Position numbers and translations under genes: made by a program | Source: Bradyrhizobium sp. 139 | GTDB lineage: Bacteria; Pseudomonadota; Alphaproteobacteria; Rhizobiales; Xanthobacteraceae | Length of the DNA stretch: 64,000 bases | Direction: 5' to 3' | Assembly: GCF_023074175.1 (NCBI RefSeq) | Contig: NZ_JADPKS010000045.1 | Location: 106,166-170,165, forward strand | Shown: one piece after another, positions 36,081-44,417 of the stretch | How the letters are laid out: each line of letters opens with the position of its first letter | Position numbering within the stretch: the stretch's first letter is position 1 | Notes under the pieces: model-generated | Databases searched by the model: none | What the model was told of the DNA's origin: nothing | What the model saw: only the letters and a program-made list of their open reading frames with translations

Positions 36081-37382
36081 ATGACTTTTTCCAGCATTTT
36101 CGCGCAGTTCGTTGCGCTCCTCGGTGGCATCGCGCTGCAATGGCGGAAGCTGTCGGGCACCAAGCCCGCGCCAGCCTGGGGCCAGACGCCCTCCATTCCC
36201 GAAGCAAAACCCCAAGGCGCGATCCCGACGTTGAAGATGCCGACGGCCAAGGGCTGGAGCGAGGGACAGAAGCCGACAGTCGCCCCCGGGCTCAAGGTCA
36301 ATGCGTTCGCGACCGGACTCGACCATCCGCGCTGGATCGAGGTGCTGCCGAATGGCGACGTGCTGATCGCGGAGGCGACGCAGATTGCAGGCGCGCCGAG
36401 AAGCGTATTTCACTATGCGATGCAGGCGACGATGCGGCGCGCCGCGGCGCTCGGCGTTTCCGCCAACCGCATCACGCTGCTGCGCGACAAGGACGGCGAC
36501 GGCGTCGCCGAGTATCGCGGCGCGTTCATGGAAAATCTGAGCCAGCCGTTCGGCATGGCGCTGGTCGGCGATACCTTCTATGTCGGCAACACCGACGGGG
36601 TGATGGCCTTCCCCTATGTCGCGAACGCCGACCGCATCACCGCGCCGGGCAAGCGGCTCACCAATTTCAAGCCGAACGGTCACTGGACGCGCAGTCTTCT
36701 GGCAAGCCCCGACGGCAAAAAACTCTATGCCGGCGTCGGCTCGCTCAGCAACATCGCCGAGATGGGCATGGAGGTCGAGCAAGGCCGCGCTGCGGTCTAC
36801 GAGCTCGACCTCGCCGCCGGCACGAATCGCATCTTTGGCGCCGGATTGCGCAATCCCGTCGGCCTTGCCTGGGAGCCGAACACCAACGTGCTCTGGACCG
36901 TCGTCAACGAGCGCGACGGTCTCGGCGACGAGACGCCGCCGGACTATCTGACCTCGGTGCGCGACGGCGGCTTCTATGGCTGGCCCTATTGCTACTGGGG
37001 CAAGACGGTGGACGATCGCGTCCCGCAAGATCCGGCGATGGTGGCCAAGGCGCTGACGCCGGACTACGCGCTCGGCGGCCACACCGCTTCGCTTGGCCTG
37101 TGCTGGATGCCGGCAGGCACGCTGCCGGGATTCCCCGACGGCATGGTGATCGGCCAGCACGGCTCGTGGAATCGCAGCACGCTGTCCGGCTACAAGGTCG
37201 TGTTCATCCCGTTCGAGAACGGCAAGCCCTCCGGACCTGCGCGCGACATCCTGTCGGGCTTCCTGGCGCCGGACGAGAAGGAATCCTACGGACGCCCGGT
37301 CGGCGTCGCGATCGGTCCCGACAAGTCGCTGCTGATGGCCGACGACGTCGGAAACGTGATCTGGCGCGTCACCGCAGCGTAA
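36081..37382 (+). CDS. PQQ-dependent sugar (sorbosone-type) dehydrogenase family protein
   Basis: This 433-residue protein has a hydrophobic N-terminus that may serve as an anchor or signal (SIFAQFVALLGGIALQW). It is followed by a six-bladed propeller of the soluble glucose/sorbosone dehydrogenase family. Family blocks include FATGLDHPRWIEVLPNGDVL, GAGLRNPVGLAWEP, NERDGLGDETPPDYL and IGQHGSWNRSTLSGYKVVF. It probably oxidises a sugar or polyol in the periplasm with PQQ. The ATG at 36081 has AGGGG upstream; the longer open frame lacks a ribosome binding site. It is convergent with the aspartate dehydrogenase gene. Confidence 0.9.
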   Translation: MTFSSIFAQFVALLGGIALQWRKLSGTKPAPAWGQTPSIPEAKPQGAIPTLKMPTAKGWSEGQKPTVAPGLKVNAFATGLDHPRWIEVLPNGDVLIAEATQIAGAPRSVFHYAMQATMRRAAALGVSANRITLLRDKDGDGVAEYRGAFMENLSQPFGMALVGDTFYVGNTDGVMAFPYVANADRITAPGKRLTNFKPNGHWTRSLLASPDGKKLYAGVGSLSNIAEMGMEVEQGRAAVYELDLAAGTNRIFGAGLRNPVGLAWEPNTNVLWTVVNERDGLGDETPPDYLTSVRDGGFYGWPYCYWGKTVDDRVPQDPAMVAKALTPDYALGGHTASLGLCWMPAGTLPGFPDGMVIGQHGSWNRSTLSGYKVVFIPFENGKPSGPARDILSGFLAPDEKESYGRPVGVAIGPDKSLLMADDVGNVIWRVTAA

Positions 37383-37385
37383 GAT

Positions 37386-38210
37386 TCACGTCCCGACGCA
37401 GAGCGTGGCGCGTTGCTTGCGGAGCAGCGCGATCACGGACAGCGCCGTGATCATCCCGGTCTTGGGATTTTCGGACGGGATGTTCTCGATCGACATCGAG
37501 AAGCGCGCCGAATCCGCCTCGACCTCGATGCGATGAACGTTGCGCGTCACGGTCGGATCGGCCCAGATCTGCACGGAAGTGCGATCGGGCCCGACGCCCG
37601 CGAGCGACAGCGCCACTGCGACGTTGAGGTTGGCCGGAAAGCCCTTTGCGGCTTCGCGTGCGGTGCCCTCGAACAGCTTGAGCGGCTCGCGCAGATTGCC
37701 GATGTCGATGTTGTTTTCGACAATGAAGGGCGCGCCCTTCAAGCCGTCAATCGGTTTGCGCGTCACCATCTTCACCGAATGAATGGTGCCCATTGCAGCG
37801 GCGTTGACGGCGTCCAGCCCGATCAACGCGCCGGTCGGCACGATGATGCGGCCGCCATTGGCGCGAGCGAGGTCGACGAGATCAAAATTGTCGAGCAGTC
37901 CGCCGACGCTGACGACGACCGCGGCCTTGCCGCGCTTCACCGCGGGCTCGACGATCGCGCGCAACTGGCTGCTCGGCGCGCATTCGACCACGATGTCGGC
38001 GGCTTCGCCGAGCAGGTCGATCGGCATGATTTGCGGCGGACGGCGCAGACCGCCGATAAAGGCCTGATGCTTTGCGGGATTGCGCACCGCGACGGCCGAT
38101 AGTGTCAAGCCTTCGATACCCTGATCGAGCGCGGACGCGATCTTGGTACCGATCGAGCCGAAGCCTGCGATAGCAACCCGCAATTCGTTCGAAGCTTTCT
38201 GTGCAGTCAT
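37386..38210 (-). CDS. nadX: L-aspartate dehydrogenase
   Basis: This 274-residue protein has the Rossmann motif VAIAGFGSIGTKIASALDQG. The aspartate dehydrogenase blocks are VVECAPSSQLRAIVEPAVKRG, VPTGALIGLDAVNAA and the C-terminal ENIPSENPKTGMITALSVIALL. The enzyme turns aspartate into iminoaspartate or oxaloacetate with NAD(P), and in some bacteria supplies NAD synthesis. The ATG at 38210 follows GGGATGCG. It lies 38 bases downstream of the LysR gene on the same strand, so it is probably co-transcribed with the regulator and may take part in C4-dicarboxylate/aspartate metabolism rather than NAD synthesis. Confidence 0.85.
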   Translation of the reverse strand: MTAQKASNELRVAIAGFGSIGTKIASALDQGIEGLTLSAVAVRNPAKHQAFIGGLRRPPQIMPIDLLGEAADIVVECAPSSQLRAIVEPAVKRGKAAVVVSVGGLLDNFDLVDLARANGGRIIVPTGALIGLDAVNAAAMGTIHSVKMVTRKPIDGLKGAPFIVENNIDIGNLREPLKLFEGTAREAAKGFPANLNVAVALSLAGVGPDRTSVQIWADPTVTRNVHRIEVEADSARFSMSIENIPSENPKTGMITALSVIALLRKQRATLCVGT

Positions 38211-38248
38211 CGCATCCCACCTGCTCGCCGGGCCAATGTCATAGCCGC

Positions 38249-39166
38249 TCACACCTCCCGCGCATAGCTGCGCAGGCGCGCCTCGAGCACCGCCAGCATG
38301 GCATCGCGGGACGGATCGCGTGAGCCGCGCAACCATGCGGCGGCAAGCGGCAGCCGGCCGACGGGACCGCTCTGCTTGGGCCGGAGCGGCACGAAGCGCA
38401 CGCCGGACACCCCCATCCGCGTGGTCCAGCGCGGCACGATCGCGGCCCCGAGCTTCGTTGCGACCAGGTTGATGATGGTCTGCTTTTCGTCGGCGACCTG
38501 CACGATGCGCGGCATCAGCCCGGCCTGCTCGAACAGCTTTATCGTGAGGTCGTGGCTGTGCGGCCGCGAGCGGCGGTCCGGCACCAGCATCGCTTCGTCG
38601 GCAATATCCGCCAGCGTGATCGACTTTCGCTTGGCCAACGCGTGCCGCTGCGGGAATGCCACGATGGCGGTCTCCTGGAGCAGGTCGCGGAATTCAAGCC
38701 GCTTGTCCGGCTGAACCGGCGGGCGGACGAAGGCGAGATCGAGCGCGCCGGTCAAAATCTTTGGCAGCAGCCGAACAGTCTTGTCCTCGAGAAGCTGAAC
38801 CGCGATCTCCGGATGCTTGTCGCGGAAATCGCGCAGCAGCGGCGGCAGCAATCCCGCCGCCGCGCTGTCGATGGCGCCAACCCGTAGCCGCCGCGCGGCG
38901 CCTGCGCGCGAGCGGTTGCGCAGATTGCTCTCGACCGCCTCGACCCGGGCGAGGATGGCGCGCGCATCGCGCAATAACGTCGCGCCATCTTCCGTCAGCG
39001 ACACCGCCCGCGTCGTCCGCGCGAACAGCCGCGTGCCGAGGTCCTCCTCCAGCAGCCTGATCTGGCGGCCGAGCGCGGAGGGCAGCATCTGGAGATGCTG
39101 CGCCGCCCGACCGAAATGCAACTGCTCGGCTGCCGCCACGAAGCATCGAAGCTGATGCAATTCCAT
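38249..39166 (-). CDS. LysR family regulator, probable control of tartrate genes
   Basis: This 305-residue protein has the N-terminal LysR winged helix (MELHQLRCFVAAAEQLHFG; AAQHLQMLPSALGRQIRLLE) followed by the periplasmic-binding-like effector domain. The ATG has GAGGACCTGGA upstream. It is divergent from the MFS/tartrate dehydrogenase pair with a TTATA-N11-TATAA site in the 155-base gap. This is the same arrangement as ttuA-ttuB-ttuC of Agrobacterium vitis. It is therefore likely to activate tartrate or malate use and, with the aspartate dehydrogenase behind it, to form an autoregulated unit. Confidence 0.9.
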   Translation of the reverse strand: MELHQLRCFVAAAEQLHFGRAAQHLQMLPSALGRQIRLLEEDLGTRLFARTTRAVSLTEDGATLLRDARAILARVEAVESNLRNRSRAGAARRLRVGAIDSAAAGLLPPLLRDFRDKHPEIAVQLLEDKTVRLLPKILTGALDLAFVRPPVQPDKRLEFRDLLQETAIVAFPQRHALAKRKSITLADIADEAMLVPDRRSRPHSHDLTIKLFEQAGLMPRIVQVADEKQTIINLVATKLGAAIVPRWTTRMGVSGVRFVPLRPKQSGPVGRLPLAAAWLRGSRDPSRDAMLAVLEARLRSYAREV

Positions 39167-39196
39167 TCCAGGTCCTCTCGGCTCGCCTCGCGATGA

Positions 39197-39217
39197 TTAT
39201 ATCATTTTTTTGTATAA
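39197..39217. promoter_or_regulatory. LysR-type T-N11-A operator
   Basis: TTATA-N11-TATAA is a dyad of the classical LysR form. It is AT-rich in GC-rich surroundings and placed midway between the divergent lysR and MFS genes, 105 bases before the MFS start and 31 before the lysR start. Confidence 0.7.
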
Positions 39218-39321
39218 ACCAGCGCCAATTGAGTGGACCTCCCGCCTCCGCCTAGGCTGGTTGCCGGTGTGGACCTACCCGTCCGCAGGCACAACGATAA
39301 CAAGAGATCGAGGAGGCCAAG

Positions 39322-40620
39322 GTGGCGAGCGAGATTCAGACGCGCGTGCTGCGCAAGATCACCTGGCGCATCGTTCCCTTCATCATGCTGCTGTACTTCG
39401 TGGCCTTCATCGACCGCGTCAATATCGGCTTTGCCTCGTTGACGATGAACAAGGACATCGGCCTGTCGCCCACCGTCTACGGCTTCGGCGCCGGCATCTT
39501 CTTCTGGGGCTATTTCCTGTTCGAGGTGCCCTCCAACATCATCCTGCACAAGGTCGGCGCGCGGATCTGGATCGCGCGGGTGATGATCACCTGGGGCATG
39601 GTCTCGGCCGCGATGGCCTTCGTGCAGGGCCCGACCAGCTTCTACGTGCTGCGCTTCCTGCTCGGCGTCGCCGAAGCCGGCTTCTTTCCCGGCATCATCC
39701 TCTATCTCTCCTACTGGTTCCCCGCGCGCCAGCGCGCCGCGGTGACCGCGCTGTTCATGGCGGCGGCGCCGCTCTCGACCGTGCTGGGCTCGCCGGTCTC
39801 CGGCGCGCTGCTGGAGATGGACGGCCTGCTCGGCTTCAAGGGCTGGCAATGGCTGTTCGTGCTGGAGGCGCTGCCCGCCGTGCTGCTCGGCTTCGTCGTG
39901 CTCGCATTCCTGACCGACCGCCCCGAGAAGGCGAAATGGCTCGCCGACGACGAGCGCCGCTGGCTGGTCGAGGCCATGAACGTGGAAACCACAAGCAAGG
40001 CCGCGACAGCAAGCCACAGCATCTGGCGCGGGCTCGCCGATCCGCGCGTGCTGGCGCTGGCGCTGATCTATTTCGGCACCTCGGCTGGTCTCTACACGCT
40101 CGGGGTCTGGGCGCCGCAGATCATCAAGCAGTTCGGCCTGTCCTCGCTCCAGGTCGGCTTCCTCAACGCACTGCCGGCAACCGCCGCCGTCATCGCCATG
40201 ATCCTGTGGGCGCGGCACTCGGACCGCACCGGCGAGCGCGCCTGGCACGTCGTGTGGGCGTGCCTGATCGCCGCAACTGGGCTCGCCTTTGCCGGTCTTG
40301 CGACCGGCGTCGTCGCCGTGCTGGTCGCGCTGGCGCTCGTGAACATCGGCATCTCCTCGGCAAAGCCGCCGCTGTGGAGCATGCCGACGCTATTCCTGTC
40401 CGGTCCCGCGGCCGCAGCCGGCATCGCCACCATCAACTCGATCGGCAATCTCGGCGGCTTCGTCGGCCCCGCCATGATCGGCTGGGTCAAGGACCAGACC
40501 GGCAGCTTCATCGGCGGGCTCTACTTCGTCGCCGGCCTGCTTGTTCTCTCCGCGGTCCTGACCCTGCTATTGTCGCGCGCGAAGACTGCGCCCGTCGAAC
40601 CCGTCACACAATTCCACTGA
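39322..40620 (+). CDS. ttuB: MFS transporter, anion:cation symporter family (tartrate permease-like)
   Basis: This 432-residue protein has twelve membrane helices and the ACS-family start VLRKITWRIVPFIMLLYFVAFIDRVNIGFA. Further family blocks are FGAGIFFWGYFLFEVPSNI and RFLLGVAEAGFFPGI. ACS carriers import organic anions such as tartrate, phthalate or glucarate with protons. The GTG start at 39322 has GAGGAGGCCAAG in front. It is followed after 20 bases by a tartrate/D-malate dehydrogenase, which supports tartrate or a related diacid as substrate. The symbol is by analogy with Agrobacterium ttuB. Confidence 0.88.
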   Translation: MASEIQTRVLRKITWRIVPFIMLLYFVAFIDRVNIGFASLTMNKDIGLSPTVYGFGAGIFFWGYFLFEVPSNIILHKVGARIWIARVMITWGMVSAAMAFVQGPTSFYVLRFLLGVAEAGFFPGIILYLSYWFPARQRAAVTALFMAAAPLSTVLGSPVSGALLEMDGLLGFKGWQWLFVLEALPAVLLGFVVLAFLTDRPEKAKWLADDERRWLVEAMNVETTSKAATASHSIWRGLADPRVLALALIYFGTSAGLYTLGVWAPQIIKQFGLSSLQVGFLNALPATAAVIAMILWARHSDRTGERAWHVVWACLIAATGLAFAGLATGVVAVLVALALVNIGISSAKPPLWSMPTLFLSGPAAAAGIATINSIGNLGGFVGPAMIGWVKDQTGSFIGGLYFVAGLLVLSAVLTLLLSRAKTAPVEPVTQFH

Positions 40621-40640
40621 TATCTGAAACGGAGCCTTCC

Positions 40641-41714
40641 ATGCGTACCCATTCGATTGCAGCAATCCCCGCCGACGGGATCGGGCCCGAGGTGATCTCG
40701 GCCGGTATCCGCGTGCTGGAGGCGCTGGCCAAGCGCAGCGGCGATCTCGCCTTCACCATCAAAACCTTCGACTGGGGCTCGGACTATTACAAGAAGCACG
40801 GCGTCATGATGCCGGCTGACGGCCTCAACGAATTGAGGAAGTTCGACGCGATCTATTTCGGCGCGGTCGGCGCGCCCGACGTGCCCGATCACATCACCCT
40901 GTGGGGCCTGCGCCTGCCGATCTGCCAGGGTTTTGACCAATACGCCAATGTGCGGCCGACCAAGATCCTGCCCGGCGTCGCCTCGCCGCTGCGCAATGTC
41001 GGCATCGGCGATCTCGACTGGGTGATCGTGCGCGAGAACTCGGAAGGCGAATATGCCGGCATGGGCGGCCGCGCCCACAAGGGCCTTCCCGAGGAGGTCG
41101 GCACGGAAGTCGCGGTGTTCACCCGCGTCGGCGTGACGCGGATCATGCGCTATGCGTTCAAGCTCGCGCAGTCGCGTCCGCGCAAATTCCTGACCGTGGT
41201 GACGAAGTCGAACGCGCAGCGCCATGGCATGGTGATGTGGGACGAGATCGCAGCCGAGGTCGCGACCGAATTCGCCGATGTGAGCTGGGACAAGATGCTG
41301 GTCGACGCCATGACTGTGCGCATGACGCTGCATCCGAAGAGCCTCGACACGATCGTTGCGACCAACCTCCACGCCGACATCCTCTCCGATCTTGCCGGCG
41401 CGCTCGCCGGCAGCCTCGGGGTGGCGCCGACCGGCAACATCGATCCGCAGCGCCGCTTTCCCTCGATGTTCGAGCCGATCCACGGCTCGGCCTTCGACAT
41501 CACCGGCAAGGGCATCGCCAATCCGGTCGCGACGTTCTGGACCGGCGCCCAGATGCTCGAGCATCTCGGCGAGAAGGATGCCGCGATGCGGCTGATGGCG
41601 GCGGTCGAGCGCGTCTGCGCGGCCGGCGTGCTGACGCCGGACGTCGGCGGCACGGCGACGACGAAGGAAGTCACCGAGGCCGTGATCGACGCGATCCACG
41701 GGGCGAACGTCTAG
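40641..41714 (+). CDS. ttuC: Tartrate dehydrogenase/decarboxylase or D-malate dehydrogenase
   Basis: This 357-residue member of the isocitrate/isopropylmalate dehydrogenase family starts IAAIPADGIGPEVISAG. The family blocks are VRENSEGEYAGMGGR, VTKSNAQRHGM with Lys at the catalytic place, MLVDAMTVRM, TNLHADILSDLAGALAGSLG and FEPIHGSAFDI. The TtuC/DmlA branch oxidises L- or meso-tartrate and D-malate with NAD and Mn(II). The ATG at 40641 follows GGAGCC. It forms an operon with the MFS carrier and is controlled by the divergent LysR. D-malate cannot be excluded as the true substrate. Confidence 0.92.
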   Translation: MRTHSIAAIPADGIGPEVISAGIRVLEALAKRSGDLAFTIKTFDWGSDYYKKHGVMMPADGLNELRKFDAIYFGAVGAPDVPDHITLWGLRLPICQGFDQYANVRPTKILPGVASPLRNVGIGDLDWVIVRENSEGEYAGMGGRAHKGLPEEVGTEVAVFTRVGVTRIMRYAFKLAQSRPRKFLTVVTKSNAQRHGMVMWDEIAAEVATEFADVSWDKMLVDAMTVRMTLHPKSLDTIVATNLHADILSDLAGALAGSLGVAPTGNIDPQRRFPSMFEPIHGSAFDITGKGIANPVATFWTGAQMLEHLGEKDAAMRLMAAVERVCAAGVLTPDVGGTATTKEVTEAVIDAIHGANV

Positions 41715-41879
41715 AAAAGAGCGCGGACGGCCTGGCGTTGCCATGGCAGCGCCGGACTCCGGCCGCCTCGGGTGGCGCGCGACGATGATGGACTGGAGCG
41801 AGCGGGCGGCGGGCTGAACCGCCAACGACTTCAAAATTTTTGCATCCCCCTCTTGAAACCAAAACGGGCTTTTTTTATT

Positions 41880-41999
41880 TTTCCGCTGCTGCCGAGAGGT
41901 GGTGCTCCCGACGCCTGATGGGTCGGGAAAATTGAGACGGGCACCGGTCGTGTCCGGTGTCGCTCGTATCCATTTTGCTCTTTGGAGGATCTGGCTATG
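41880..41999 (+). promoter_or_regulatory. ROSE-type RNA thermometer in front of the hsp20 gene
   Basis: The leader folds into successive hairpins: CCCGAC/GTCGGG (41907-41927), CACCGG/CCGGTG (41942-41959), and a last one in which TTGCTC (from about 41974) pairs with the ribosome binding site GGAGGAT (41984-41990). TTGCT facing GGAGG with TTT between is the hallmark of Bradyrhizobium ROSE elements. These hold the ribosome binding site closed at low temperature and melt on heat shock. Confidence 0.85.
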
Positions 42000-42452
42000 C
42001 GCACTTACGACTTCTCTCCCCTTTGGCGTTCGACCATTGGCTTCGATCGCCTTTTCGACCTCGTTGAAACCGCACAGCGTGCCGGCGAAGACAATTATCC
42101 CCCCTACAACATCGAACGCGTCAGCGAGGATCGCTACCAGATTTCGCTTGCGATTGCGGGCTTCTCGCCCGACGAGATCTCGGTGATCGCCGAGCAGAAC
42201 GCGGTGATCGTCGAGGGCAACAAGACGGACAAGACCGAACGCGAATATCTCTATCGGGGCATTTCCGCACAGCCCTTCAAGCGGCAATTCAACCTTGCCG
42301 ATTACGTGCAAGTGAAGAGCGCCGCTTTCGAGAACGGTCTGCTGAAGATCGAACTGTTCCGCGAAATTCCTGAAGCCATGAAGCCGCGGCGAATTGCCAT
42401 CAATGGCGCGCCGACCGGCAACGTGCACCAGCTCGAGGGCAAAGCCGCCTGA
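41997..42452 (+). CDS. Small heat-shock protein, Hsp20 family (class A, IbpA-like)
   Basis: This 151-residue protein has the alpha-crystallin domain of rhizobial class A small heat-shock proteins. It starts with the N-terminal phrase FSPLWRSTIGFDRLFDL, and later has YPPYNIERVSEDRYQISLAI, the family motif FENGLLKIELFREIPE and a C-terminal extension RRIAI, which provides the I-x-I anchor. It acts as an ATP-independent holdase in the cytosol. The ATG at 41997 lies eight bases after GGAGG, and that ribosome binding site is sealed by the ROSE element. A cluster of small conserved genes follows. Confidence 0.95.
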   Translation: MRTYDFSPLWRSTIGFDRLFDLVETAQRAGEDNYPPYNIERVSEDRYQISLAIAGFSPDEISVIAEQNAVIVEGNKTDKTEREYLYRGISAQPFKRQFNLADYVQVKSAAFENGLLKIELFREIPEAMKPRRIAINGAPTGNVHQLEGKAA

Positions 42453-42476
42453 ACGGTCGGTCGAAGGCTTGGTGCT

Positions 42477-42499
42477 TCCCGCCCGGTCGCCGGGCGGGA
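42477..42499 (+). terminator. Strong hairpin after the hsp20 gene
   Basis: A perfect 10-base stem TCCCGCCCGG/CCGGGCGGGA with a three-base TCG loop begins 24 bases after the hsp20 stop. No T-tract follows, so it may be an mRNA-stabilising hairpin or an attenuator rather than a full terminator. Confidence 0.5.
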
Positions 42500-42567
42500 G
42501 CGACCCGTGCCTTTCGTACCCGAATGCAGACCAGAGGTTTCTAGCGAAAGGAGAAGGAGGACCTCTC

Positions 42568-42885
42568 ATGATTGACCGTGCCGACAACATCATCGACCTG
42601 AACGCGATATTGCACCCCGGTTCTGTCTACGATCATCCCCGCGACGTCGTCCAGGATCCAACTCTGTCGACCAAAGAGAAGCGGGCGATCCTCGCATCGT
42701 GGGCTTCGGACGCAGCCAGTGTTGCCTCAAATCCGGTGTTGAGAGAACTGCCCGGTTCGGACCGAACCGTCACTATCGACGAGATCCTGGAAGCGCTCGC
42801 GACACTGGACAACCATCCGAAGGGACCTCCGGGCGGCAAGCCGGCTCGTACGAGGTCCATCTCTCGAACCGGCCTCGCAGCCTAG
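42568..42885 (+). CDS. Conserved rhizobial hypothetical protein (105 aa)
   Basis: The protein starts MIDRADNIIDLNAILHPGSV and contains TLSTKEKRAILASWASDAAS and a DEILEALATLD helix. These phrases recur in a small rhizobial protein of unknown role, often near stress genes. The ribosome binding site GGAGAAGGAGG, seven bases before the ATG, is unusually strong. It lies downstream of hsp20 beyond the hairpin at 42477-42499. It is soluble and has no known domain. Confidence 0.78.
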   Translation: MIDRADNIIDLNAILHPGSVYDHPRDVVQDPTLSTKEKRAILASWASDAASVASNPVLRELPGSDRTVTIDEILEALATLDNHPKGPPGGKPARTRSISRTGLAA

Positions 42886-42914
42886 GCAGCCGACCATACG
42901 ATGGGATGAGGACG

Positions 42915-43145
42915 ATGATTGACGAAGAACTGGCCCAGTTGCGCGCGCACCGCAACAACATCAGCCGTTACCACAGGCTGCTCAAGACCCAACTGACGGA
43001 ATTCGAGCGGCTGTTCATCGAGAGGCGCTTGTCAGAAGAACGGTCCGCGATCGAGAAGCTCGCCGCCTCTACATTTCCCCTGACCTTTCAATCTCCAGTC
43101 GGGCGGATCGAGAGGACAGCCACGCTAGAGACAGCAAGCGGATAA
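42915..43145 (+). CDS. Conserved rhizobial hypothetical protein (76 aa)
   Basis: The protein begins MIDEELAQLRAHRNNISRYH and continues with a long amphipathic helix ending in FERLFIERRLSEERSAIEKL, likely a coiled-coil or helical hairpin. The pattern HRNNIxRYxxLLxTxL with ERxFIERRLSEE recurs in short Bradyrhizobium proteins. It starts 29 bases after the 105-residue gene, so co-transcription is likely. An in-frame ATG at 42906 is an alternative start. The role is unknown. Confidence 0.72.
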   Translation: MIDEELAQLRAHRNNISRYHRLLKTQLTEFERLFIERRLSEERSAIEKLAASTFPLTFQSPVGRIERTATLETASG

Positions 43146-43150
43146 TCGAA

Positions 43151-43420
43151 ATGCCCGAGACATTCTCGACCTTCGAAGTGTTCTTGAAGAGGTCCGGCCG
43201 GAGGACGTGGCGGTGGCGCCTCTGCACGACGGAAGGGCGCCTTGTCATGCGCGGGTCGGAAAATCACCGGCCCGCAGCCAAATATGCGGCTGAGAGGGCG
43301 CTCTTTCTGATGCTTCTCGCCGCGCCCTCTCAAGCGGCGAGCCAGGCTTCGGCCATGGTGCAGTCATCCTTGGCGCCGCCAGCGTCAATATGGGCGCGGC
43401 GGCACCGGATGCGTGAATGA
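43151..43420 (+). CDS. Hypothetical protein (89 aa)
   Basis: The protein starts MPETFSTFEVFLKRSGRRTW and continues RWRLCTTEGRLVMRGSENHR, which loosely recalls the YegP/DUF1508 pattern of a short beta-strand domain. A helix AAKYAAERALFLMLLAA follows. The start codon lies five bases after the preceding stop, but the ribosome binding site is weak. It is probably the last gene of the small hsp20-linked cluster. The C-terminal third has poor composition, so its true end or status is uncertain. Confidence 0.5.
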   Translation: MPETFSTFEVFLKRSGRRTWRWRLCTTEGRLVMRGSENHRPAAKYAAERALFLMLLAAPSQAASQASAMVQSSLAPPASIWARRHRMRE

Positions 43421-43475
43421 CAACACGGGGCACCGGATGGCGCTTGGGGTCCGGCAGATGTCGGCGCCCGAGCGC

Positions 43476-44417
43476 CTACCGCCGGCTCGGCGTTGCCGGC
43501 GTCACCATCGCTGCCGCCGGCTCGGGCGGCGTCAGGTGACGCGGGACGATGACGGTTTGGCCGGGGGTGAGCGTTGCGTTCTCCGGCAGTGAGTTGCTCT
43601 GAGCGAGCGACCACAGCGGCACGCGATTGGCGGCGGCGATGCTTTCCATGGTGTCGCCCCGGCGCACCGGCACCCGCACGCCACTATCCCACAATTCCAC
43701 CAGCGTATTCGCCGGCACGAGGTAGCGCAGCGGTACTGCATCAGCTTGGCTCTGCGCGGGGATGCGCGGCAGCTGCGTCACCATCTCGACGATCTGGCGA
43801 TGGATGTCGTCCGACTTCTCGATATTGATGTGGCTGACCCGCGAGTTCTCCTTGAGGTCGTAGCTCGCATAATGGCCGCGATAGCCGGGCACGGCCACGA
43901 CGTTGCCGCCGCCGAGCACGCTGTCCGAGAGGAAGATGTTGATGAACCGCTCGACATTGAGCGGCACGTCGCCGGTCGCATGCGCGGGGTCGATGGCGAT
44001 GACAAGGCTGATCGGAATATTCTCCTTGGCCGCCATCTCGGAGATGACGATCGAGCACAGCCCGCCCATGGAATGGCCGATCAGAACGATCGGCGCCGGG
44101 GTTTCCTTGTAGCTGGAGATGGCGCGATCGCCGATCCATCGGCAGATGGTGAATTCATAGACGTCGGCCGAGAAGCCGGCCTGCGTCAGCTTCTCGCCGA
44201 GCCGGTCCATGCCGGTCGAGAAGATCGGCCCCATGGCGCCACGGAACAGGTAGATTTTCGGCGGCGGCAGCGGCTCGACGGGCGGAGCGGGAGGCGGCGG
44301 CGCGGCGGTCGCGACCGCGGGACGTTTCGGCTTGGCAGGTGAGGCAACGGCCACGCCGGTGCTTGAGGCGAGCAGCGCAATCGCTGCCAGCACCACAATT
44401 CGCCTTGGATCAAGCAT
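43476..44417 (-). CDS. Periplasmic alpha/beta hydrolase with C-terminal LysM domain
   Basis: This 313-residue protein has a signal peptide (IVVLAAIALLASSTGVAVAS), a Pro/Ala linker, and an alpha/beta hydrolase domain with the nucleophile elbow VLIGHSMGGLCS. A C-terminal LysM module (about residues 238-295) has RRGDTMESIAAANRVPLWSL and LTPGQTVIVP. LysM binds peptidoglycan and would hold the enzyme at the cell wall. The hydrolase part is paralogous to the protein at 47757-48476. The substrate is unknown; a lipase or esterase activity is the default. Confidence 0.83.
   Translation of the reverse strand: MLDPRRIVVLAAIALLASSTGVAVASPAKPKRPAVATAAPPPPAPPVEPLPPPKIYLFRGAMGPIFSTGMDRLGEKLTQAGFSADVYEFTICRWIGDRAISSYKETPAPIVLIGHSMGGLCSIVISEMAAKENIPISLVIAIDPAHATGDVPLNVERFINIFLSDSVLGGGNVVAVPGYRGHYASYDLKENSRVSHINIEKSDDIHRQIVEMVTQLPRIPAQSQADAVPLRYLVPANTLVELWDSGVRVPVRRGDTMESIAAANRVPLWSLAQSNSLPENATLTPGQTVIVPRHLTPPEPAAAMVTPATPSRR

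Noticed and set aside
42477..42499. The hairpin as a definite terminator
   Set aside because: The stem is perfect, but no T-tract follows, so only a stabilising or partial role can be claimed.
40521..42593. A 690-codon minus-strand open frame over the tartrate dehydrogenase and hsp20
   Set aside because: It crosses three well-defined plus-strand genes and the ROSE leader, and has no recognisable domain.
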